Shown here: positions 18,432 to 25,582 of the stretch, one piece after another
Layout of the letters: each line of letters opens with the position of its first letter
Numbering within the stretch: the first letter of the stretch is position 1
Translations under genes and position numbers: made by a program
Source: Tubiluchus corallicola
Taxonomy: Eukaryota > Priapulida > Priapulimorpha > Priapulimorphida > Tubiluchidae
Direction of reading: 5' to 3'
DNA length: 25,582 nt
Assembly: GCA_030141605.1 (NCBI GenBank)
Contig: JAQGDQ010001785.1
Coordinates: 1-25,582, forward strand
Notes under the pieces: generated by a model
Told to the model about the DNA's origin: nothing
Database searches by the model: none
The model's input: only the letters and a program-made list of their open reading frames with translations

Positions 18432-18700
18432 GCTATAAAAAGAGAAACAGTTAACTAATATGCTGACATTATTTAATTAAGTTTAGAAAACTGAGTATCA
18501 TTAAGCATCCTCTTCATTGTCACATCTATCATATCCCTATATCACCCCCCCCCTCCCCCACAAACGATTCGCGCCATTTTTTCTTTCTTGCACGTTTTAC
18601 TTCCTGTTTTGCTACCAATAATATGAAGTTATATCATATTTCTCAGTGATTTCTGTACTAAGATTTTTTATATTGATGTTTATCTATATTCTGCAGTGAC

Positions 18701-18971
18701 TTCAGACTGTTCCATTAAGTAATGTTTAGTGCAGTCTTGCTGGCAGATTGTTTCTGAGCCAATAGAACACATTTCATCCAAATCATAATCTGAGAATATT
18801 TGTGTGTTAATTTTAAACTCTCTTTGAAAACGCGTCAACTGGACGAGCAAAATCGCAAACATCAGAACTGTTTGAATAGAATATTTCAAATACCCAAGTT
18901 TCAATGGAAAACAGGAGAAAGTTTAGCGATATTATTGCATTAATGCATCTACAGGTTAGTAAAAACCACAT
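18701..18971 (-). pseudogene. Fragment C: frameshifted 5' piece of the Cys-rich family
   Basis: The minus strand repeats the first ~90 codons of gene B, starting ATGTGGTTTTTACTAACC at 18971. An extra base near 18831-18834 (AAAACGCGTC against AAAACCGTC in gene B) shifts the frame inside the N-terminal domain. Similarity ends abruptly near 18701, after EQSEV. The protein body is absent, so this is a truncated pseudogene. Its promoter-like flank is retained. Confidence 0.85.
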
Positions 18972-19215
18972 TGTTGTAACAGACGATTCAGAAGTTTTTC
19001 TAAATTAACTATTATATTCTCATTTATAAGCACCTTAGACTTTGGAATTACAAATTGAGTTTACTGCATCTTTTTAGTTTTTTGTTCTCACTAAACAGTA
19101 GATTCAGAAATGATTGTTTTTTAATGGAATAAACTTGAAAACAATGCTAAATATGTTTGTTCTTTCTTCATTGTTTTCAAGAAGTTCCCAGGTTTGCTGC
19201 AATCATACACGTAGC
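18972..19215 (-). promoter_or_regulatory. Retained promoter-like flank of fragment C
   Basis: Collinear with gene B's promoter: TTATAAA on the minus strand (plus 19023-19029), AACAATG at 19140-19146 and CATTGTT at 19169-19175 on the plus strand, and AAACCTGGGAA (minus). An insertion of ~35 bases near 19050-19090 separates the two halves relative to gene B. Whether it still drives transcription is unknown. Confidence 0.5.
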
Positions 19216-19483
19216 CAATTTTGATTGAAATGCTTTGGACAATGAATTTCGAATTATCAAGAAATTGACGATACCCAACAATGTAAATAGTTCTAACTTT
19301 CTAAAATTATCTATCTAGATGTTTAAAAATACTTGCTTATAAAAACAACAATAAATGTGGAACTAAACAAAATGGTGGAAAAATTAACAGAAAATCTTGC
19401 TAGTTGAAAAGTGGGGATTAATATCTATAAGAGATCAGTGTTTGAAATAACAGAACATCTATGAAAATCATAAAGCACATTTA

Positions 19484-22362
19484 TTACAGCGATAGTTTCA
19501 ACACGTGAAGTTCAAAATTACGCAACATGTAATTAAAAGTTAAATATTTAGCCAAAAGGAGCAGATGCCACGCTACCAATTGAACAGAAATTCCAGAATT
19601 TACAATGGCCGGCGTTGTGTGCGAAACTTTCATCATTGAACAATTAAAATCCGTTAGCTTTAACTCTTCATGATCTACTCTTGGTATCCAGCAATCTACA
19701 AAAGAGTGTTTCCATTTCACCTCTATCATCCAAACAGCATCACAGTCACAAATGAGTCTGCTTCCTGACAGTTGGAAAGACACATTCTCGGGTTTAACTT
19801 TTCTGTATAAGGTAGGCATAGACATGTGCTGTATTTTTGAACCTACAAACGAGGTTTGAGTGATGTTACGATTATATCTGAGATCCAGATTTGCCACCGA
19901 CAGCTGAGTGCATTACAAGAAAGAAATTGACTTCAAAATGCCTACATAATAAAATGCTTTTGGATCAATTGACACAAGAAAAGGATTATCATCCACCACA
20001 AAATGTTCTATAAAACCATATCGTAAGTCATTTTGCACTAGAGTTCTTATAGCTGATTGTCGTAGCACCAGTTTTGTGACTTGTCTTTCTTCCAGTAGCC
20101 ACTTACGAAGCCGACTGTCTTCGTAATTGAAGATAACTAAGCCATAGATGGATGTTTTAATCTCTGCTGTTATCTGCCGCATCACAACATGGTCAATTCT
20201 TCCAAACTGGCCGCAGTGAAGTTCACAAGGATCTTCAGAGAATACGGTGCAACTGCTCACACTGATACTGCATGTGTCTCTTGGAGGTCTTGCAGTGGCT
20301 GTAGGTCGCTGATCACATTCAATCATATCAATATTCATCTCTATGTGAGGTATTTTAGGTTCATAACAGTCAACTTCTCTGGAAGCCCAGTTAACTCGAA
20401 ACATCCAATACATGTCACAGTCACAAATCAGCCTACTTCCCAAGAGAGCAGAATGTACGTTTCCAGGATTGACATCTGGGTGCAGGAAAGGCTTTGACAT
20501 CCGCTCGATTTTTGATCCCTGAGTAAAGATGATGGAACTGAGCAAGGGACTATTCCACAAATCCAGAATAGCCGTTTCCAAACTTCACAAGCAACAAAGG
20601 TCACTGATCTCAAATGCTTTAGTCAAGAGAAAGCTTTGTGATGAACTTTCTTTAAGACTTTGCTGTAGTTCATGGTGAAGTATTCAAGGCTTTGTGATGA
20701 ACTTTCTTTAAGACTTTGCTGTAGTTCATGGTGAAGTATTCAAGGCTTTGTGATGAACTTTCTTTAAGACTTTGCTGTAGTTCATGATGAAGTATTCAAG
20801 GCTTTGTGATGAACTTTCTTTAAGACTTTGCTGTAGTTCATGGTGAAGTATTCAAGGCTTTGTGATGAACTTTCTTTAAGACTTTGCTGTAGTTCATGAT
20901 GAAGTATTCAAGGCTTTGTGATGAACTTTCTTTAAGACTTTGCTGTAGTTCATGGTGAAGTATTCAAGGCTTTGTGATGAACTTTCTTTAAGACTTTGCT
21001 GTAGTTCATGATGAAGTATTCAAGGCTTTGTGATGAACTTTCTTTAAGACTTTGCTGTAGTTCATGGTGAAGTATTCAAGGTTTTGTGATGAACTTTCTT
21101 TAAGACTTTGCTGTAGTTCATGATGAAGTATTCAAGGCTTTGTGATGAACTTTCTTTAAGACTTTGCTGTAGTTCATGGTGAAGTATTCAAGGCTTTGTG
21201 ATGAACTTTCTTTAAGACTTTGCTGTAGTTCATGATGAAGTATTCAAGGCTTTGTGATGAACTTTCTTTAAGACTTTGCTGTAGTTCATGGTGAAGTATT
21301 CAAGGCTTGGTGGCAGATCATTCCTAGATAGATTAACAAATGCGGATTTTTCAAATATTAGAGCTGTTACGTTTTTTTGGTCAAGAAACTTGTTTGGCAG
21401 ATTTTCGTCTTTGTAAAAATAAATTTTTAATTCTGATGGGACGTCTGTAATATGATTTACAATTTTTACCAATCTCCTGGAATTCATCTTGCTATCAGAG
21501 ATGTTCGAAATGTCTGCGTCACCACAAACCAGTTTACAGGGAAATAGTGAAATGGCAACACAAGTTCTTTTCTCAAAACTGCATTGTTGTCCAGGTGGGC
21601 AAATATCTGCAATAGTTAATTCAGTCTTACTAATTAACCCACTTTCCTTTAGTTTTGCATTTGGGAGATGTTCACAGTCCACTTCCAATTTTTCCCAAAA
21701 TTCAGCTATCCACGTCATCCGGCAATCACAGATTAAAGGATTTTTCAAGAAGAAGAGGCCTAAGTCGTGGGAGACACTTTGGCCTGTCCAATGTGGTGAT
21801 ATTCGTGTTTTCTATCTGTAAACTCTCCAGTTTCTCCAGCTGGTCAAGCGACAATTTCAGCTCGTTCAATGTCGGACAATTTCTAATCAGAATTTCGCGC
21901 AAATTTAATAAATTATTAAATGCATCCTGGTTGATACGTGTCAACTTTTCAAAATTTATGATTCTTACATCTTTGACAAGTGATGCACGTAGCAAGTATT
22001 TTCTAATTTCTTGGAGTTTTTTAAACTTTCTCAGAACAACATTGGAAAGCTCGAAGCCTTCCAAAAACTTCTCAGGAAGTTCAGGATATTTCAGATTTTT
22101 CAGAACAAAGATATCTGTTATTGGAGCGTTATTCTTTTTAATCTTTCTCCTCAGCTTCTGCCACAACGTTTCGTTGTAATTTTCATCTGCAAACGAGCAC
22201 TCGACTCGATATTGGTCACCTTCAGGTCTTTCGAGGGCGCATCTCTTACAGCCTGGAAAAAACTCCGTCCAAATCGGACCGATTTGTGGTTTTGCATTTC
22301 CAATGTTAAGGATAAGAATCACAAAGAAGGGAAGATTCGATTATGAATCGCTGGTAGTTCAT
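19484..22362 (-). pseudogene. Multi-module leucine-rich-repeat (LRR/LRRCT) protein gene, disrupted
   Basis: The minus strand codes, in order: a hydrophobic leader (LPFFVILIL), an N-terminal Cys cap, LRRs (for example LRASLVKDVRIINFEKLTRI, LESLQIENTNITTL), then three LRRCT-type caps: NPLICDCRMTW (about 21745), SRLICDCDMYW (about 20430) and SRLICDCDAVW (about 19760). The linkers repeat a Cys pattern and further LRRs. The end carries a hydrophobic stretch (VAWHLLLLAKYL), perhaps a membrane or GPI signal. Breaks: the only nearby ATG (22362) is one base out of frame; a frameshift at 21726-21750; a 56-bp tandem array; a stop and a shift near 20590-20625; an in-frame TAA at 19913-19915. Flanking coding similarity continues across each break, so this was one gene of secreted or surface type. 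Sequencing indels cannot be excluded for single-base breaks. Confidence 0.7.
20633..21305 (-). repeat. 56-bp tandem array, 12 copies, inside LRR coding sequence
   Basis: Plus-strand unit starts GCTTTGTGATGAACTTTCTT. It codes part of an LRR on the minus strand (YSKVLKKVHHKA). A single G/A site (ATGGTGAAG or ATGATGAAG) alternates along the array, in the order G G A G A G A G A G A G from left to right, giving a 112-bp higher-order repeat. Because 56 is not a multiple of three, the array introduces stop codons. Confidence 0.9.
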
Positions 22363-22659
22363 TGCATGTAATTCAGAAAACGTGAATATCTTGGCGTAAC
22401 ATGAAATAAATTAGCAACGGCATAATGGTTGCACAAATGTATGACGTCACAATAACATACGTAATCACATTGTATACTCACTTAACCTCCCATTCCTGAT
22501 AATGTTTGATTATTATTAGACGCTCTACTTGCAAACAGTTTGAGCAAATCTGACAGATCAAATTTTCCTTAATGTCTGAATGTGTATCTGTAAAGTCTGA
22601 TACATGAATGGCAGAACATGTAGTCAAAACCAAAGCATTCTTGAAAATAGGTAAAGACT

Positions 22660-22682
22660 TAATAATAATAATAATAATAATA

Positions 22683-22778
<96 letters not shown>
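22660..22778 (+). repeat. (TAA)n trinucleotide microsatellite
   Basis: About 118 bases of AAT/TAA repeats with one AGT interruption, upstream of the LRR pseudogene. The poly-Ile or poly-Leu frames it makes are not genes. Confidence 0.95.
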
Positions 22779-22779
<1 letters not shown>

Positions 22780-22795
22780 TAGTAATAAACCTTTC

Positions 22796-23208
22796 AGCAA
22801 TGAATATAATAGCCTTTTCACGGTTTCATTGTGCTGCAGCTGTAGTTGCTGTAGGTCAAAGGTTAAGTGTACCACAGCAACGCGTCTTAACTACAACCTT
22901 CACGTGATGTGTGGGTAAAGCAAATCCGTCTACCGCATCAGATCAGCAACTTCAGTTGTTTTGCGTTGACTTTTTTCTGATTTTGCATTAGTCTGTGCAT
23001 AGAGTGATTTACTATCATGATCTTGCTTAGGAACAAGGTATAATGAACTAGGTAAGTTTCTAGCTAGCTGTTAAACTCTTTACTATTACAATAGCATGGG
23101 CTGCGAGGCGTTACCAAGTGTACACAAATGTGTTGTCAGATACACTTAACCTTTGACCTTTTCAGGTTCATCATCAATCGCTGGAACTGTGAAAAGGCTT
23201 ATTGAGTG
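22796..23208. mobile_element. Inverted-repeat (MITE-like) element
   Basis: AGGTCAAAGGTTAAGTGTA (about 22853-22871) is the exact reverse complement of TACACTTAACCTTTGACCT (about 23141-23159). Outer parts also pair: AGCCTTTTCACGG with TGTGAAAAGGCTT and CAATGA with TTGAGTG-like ends. Interior without ORF. It borders the TAA microsatellite, a common insertion setting. Confidence 0.65.
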
Positions 23209-23209
23209 A

Positions 23210-23630
23210 TTGATTAGAAATCTAATGACGTCATGACGCTTGTGCACCTGGCACTTGATAAACAGTTTAAGGAATCCCAGATTGGGGTGATAATGCTGTA
23301 ATGAAAGGACTGTAAAATCTACTCCCTTGTAAAACTCTGCGTGTGACAAATACATAAAGATATTTAACCCAGTTCTGAGAAGCCAGCAGCTTCTGAGACA
23401 TCGTAACAAAGCTCGTAACTCTTTGGCTGTGAAAAATTTGAAAGGTCATTAAGCAAATTTTATAGGTTTGTACCATTTCTTACGCGTTTCGGCACTCTGC
23501 AAGTCTGAATTCAGCACTGAACGAGATTCGTGCCGTCCACTATAGATGGCAGCACAACAATCGGGGTTCGGAGAGGATAGACATTAACTAGGATGTTTCA
23601 TACGATCTTGCAGTTTCATACGTAAAACTT
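23210..23630. other. Intergenic, no gene seen
   Basis: Unremarkable sequence; short open frames on the minus strand have no domain. CCACTATAGATGGCAGCAC (23537-23555) resembles the CGCCATCT block of the 92-bp repeats at 5100-5280 in reverse. Confidence 0.45.
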
Positions 23631-23635
23631 TCATA

Positions 23636-24222
23636 CGGAAAAAATAGCACGGGAAAAAATGGAAAAGTAGGTAAAAATGATACAGGAAAATGGCGCAGGA
23701 AAAAAATTACATGGTAAGAATGGCACAGGAAAAAATGACGTAAGAATGGTACAGGAAAAATGGCCCAGGAAAAAATGACGTAAGAATGGTACAGGAAAAA
23801 TGGCACAGGAAAAAATGGCGTAAGAATGGTACAGGAAAAATGGCACAGAAAAAAATGAAATAAAAATGGCATAGGAAAAATGGCACGGGAAAAAATGACG
23901 TAAGAATGGTACAGGAAAAATGGCACAGGAAAAAATGACACAGGAAAAAATTACATGGTAAGGATGGCGCAGGTAAAATGACTTAAAAATGACACAAATT
24001 GAAAAGTAGGTAAAAATGATATAGGTAAATATGGTACAGGAAAAAATTACACGGTAAGAATGGCACAGGTAAAAATGACATAAAAATGGTACAGGAAAAA
24101 TGGTACAGGACAAAATTACATGGTAAGGATGGCACAGGTAAAAATGACGTAAGAATGGCACAGGAAAAAATAACACAAATTGAAAAGTAGGTAAAATGGT
24201 ATAGATAAAACGGTACAGGAAA
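23636..24222. repeat. Degenerate A-rich minisatellite (AAAATGGCACAGG type)
   Basis: Irregular repeats of GGCACAGGAAAAA, TGACGTAAGAATGGTACAGG and similar 13-40-base words. A larger period is visible: AAATTGAAAAGTAGGTAAAA occurs near 23997 and 24177. It runs straight into fragment D with no spacer and replaces the missing 5' part. Long minus-strand frames here follow from repeat composition (Phe/Pro/His-rich) and are not supported as genes. Confidence 0.8.
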
Positions 24223-25052
24223 AAGTGTAAGGAAGATTGTACAAATCATCATTGTGTTTGTGTAAAAAGGCTGATCCTTGAATACAGACCAATTTGTGAG
24301 AAAGTGAAAGGAAGACGCGAGCACCCTGAATGTAAACAAGATTGTGAAGCTTCTAGCGAACGTAGATGCACGAAAATAGTACAGTGTGAGAAGAACAGAA
24401 ATGAAAAATGTCATTCTATCTGCGCAGACCGATGTGCAGAAACGAGTAACCAGAATACATGTGCCCGCCAGATTGCAAAAAGACTGTGTAGAAAAATAAA
24501 TGTTACTGCTATTGTGCTGGTCCATGTATTGATGATATGAAGTGTAGTGAAGAACGGAAATGCAGAAGAAAGTGTTCGCAAAACTGTCAACCTTATGAGC
24601 TGAAGAAAACAACTTTATTACCCACCAGAAGACGCCGGCATTCTCCAGTTAAAGATTACGACTATTGTCAATCAACATGTGAGAAGAACTGTGTGGAGAA
24701 AGGAGGAATTGACACAGAGTGCAGGAATAAATGTAAAATAGAATGCAGGCTCTGGAATCACACATTGCCTAACTTAATGAAGTTCTCATTTGTTGATTTG
24801 AGTTACAGTGAAGCAGAAAAGGATGTACTCAGTTCACTAACTGAGTCGTACACTGTGCTCCACTACAATGCAAATTTCACGTTTTATTCAGCAGTCACTG
24901 CAGGAGGGATACTCGTGTGCCCTTTAAAAGACTGGCAGAACAATTATCGTCTCTTTATGCAAATTAAGAAATGCAACTGCCAACCTGCAGATCCCGAAAC
25001 GAATGGAGGACAACAAGTAAAATACGAAAAAGAACTAAAGGAGAAAAAGTAG
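24222..25052 (+). pseudogene. Fragment D: truncated, frameshifted 3' piece of the Cys-rich family
   Basis: Starts mid-module (KCKEDCTNHHCVCVKR, equal to gene B residues about 648-663) at the edge of the minisatellite. It follows gene B through the Cys-rich module, RRRRHSPVKDY and the C-terminal domain. Indels at about 24460-24505 (two extra bases near CATGTGCCCGCC, then two small losses) break the frame between NQNTC and MKCSEERKC. It lacks the signal peptide and N-terminal domain. The C-terminus reads 17 residues past the stop point of A and B, ending KEKK. It is most likely a pseudogene; the 3' half alone is intact. Confidence 0.8.
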
Positions 25053-25582
25053 AGAAGCTCTTCCCATGGGAGCATTTACAATGGATCTTAATCCACCTGT
25101 AAATTAATTTTAATTGATGTTTGTTGTAATCCGAGTTTTTGTTGACATTTGCTTGTTAATGTGTCACAGTGTTACAGGCTTTGTGATTCTTAAAGCAAAA
25201 ATTAATAGAGATTTTGACCTAATTTGAATCATAATAAACGTATGAAGTCACTAGCACAATATCCTGCTACAGTGAGGGTCAATTTTAGTTTATTGTACTT
25301 GTTCTAAGTTCAGTGACAGAGCAAGTAGTTGTAGCTCACGGAGGCAAAAAAATCTTCTGACGTCCTGCCCTTTTAATGTTTTGATCATTTGTTTCGTGGC
25401 TGAAGCCACAAATTTTTTTTTTGCGTCCCTGGGTCCGACTTTCCTTTTTCAACATAATGAGATAAAGATAAACGATTTTTTCTAAAAATCACCCTGAGAT
25501 TGACCCTGAGATCACCCTGGGACTGCACCAGATGAACTTTTTTCATGTGTGTTAGTTGCACGTAACACGAAAGTCCCTGAAC
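25053..25582 (+). repeat. 3' flank of fragment D, inverted copy of 14345-14948
   Basis: Matches the 3' flank of gene B in inverted orientation up to the window end (GTCCCTGAAC). The duplication probably extends beyond the window. The two flanks share unique-looking words such as GGCTGAAGCCACAAATTT and GACGTCCTGCCC. Confidence 0.8.
25233..25238 (+). terminator. Poly(A) signal AATAAA of fragment D
   Basis: AATAAA in CATAATAAACGTATGAAG, at the same place as 3661-3666 behind gene A. It is the same 3' flank, so the signal is ancestral to the family and was lost in gene B. Confidence 0.55.

Noticed and set aside
22608-22907. Poly-Ile and poly-Leu frames
   Set aside because: Direct translation of the TAA microsatellite.
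23588-24612. Minus-strand frames with Phe-Pro-His repeat text (117, 181 and 209 codons)
   Set aside because: They come from the stop-poor minisatellite and run on into the antisense of fragment D; repeat composition explains them.

Overview
The window is animal (metazoan) nuclear DNA, most likely from an AT-rich marine-type invertebrate. It has GT-AG introns, AATAAA poly(A) signals, TATA boxes, microsatellites, foldback/MITE-like elements and a decayed non-LTR retrotransposon. Its domains (Ig, EGF-like, LRR with LRRCT, carbohydrate sulfotransferase, furin-cleaved Cys-rich secreted proteins) are animal extracellular-matrix or surface-type modules. I cannot fix the phylum from sequence alone.

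The dominant theme is a small, locally amplified family of secreted, cysteine-rich, furin-type precursor proteins that I do not recognise. Gene A (1851-3431, +, 526 aa) and gene B (17669-14949, -, 906 aa) are intact and appear intronless. Each has a signal peptide, a conserved N-terminal domain with seven Cys, dibasic/furin-like clusters, Cys-rich modules, a Thr-rich mucin-like linker and a strongly conserved C-terminal domain. Gene B carries the modular unit twice. Three more pieces of the family are scattered nearby: a C-terminal scrap behind gene A (3774-3960, +), a frameshifted 5' piece (18971-18701, -) and a truncated, frameshifted 3' piece (24222-25052, +). 5' and 3' flanks are shared among copies, so the locus has grown by segmental, partly inverted duplication.

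Between A and B lies a four-exon gene (5484-11515, +) that I assembled from splice sites with consistent phase. It encodes a signal peptide, one nephrin/Kirrel-like Ig domain, five EGF-like repeats, a truncated sixth and a basic C-terminal tail (409 aa). Its intron 2 holds an antisense LINE relic framed by (GA)n tracts and a foldback element; intron 3 holds LINE C-terminal scraps. Downstream is a sulfotransferase-domain reading frame (12430-13341, +) that has motifs for PAPS binding but lacks an N-terminus.

Right of B, a multi-module LRR/LRRCT gene (22362-19484, -) is broken by frameshifts, stops and a 12-copy, 56-bp tandem expansion inside coding sequence. The remainder is repeats: four copies of a dispersed element, at least four inverted-repeat elements, 31-bp, 56-bp and TAA arrays, and a degenerate AAAATGGCACAGG-type minisatellite that abuts and truncates the right-hand Cys-rich fragment.

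How the genes relate functionally is inference. All encode secreted or surface glycoprotein-type products, and the mix of rapid duplication, mucin linkers, Ig/EGF and LRR modules resembles fast-evolving barrier, defence or recognition loci, but nothing in the sequence proves that role.
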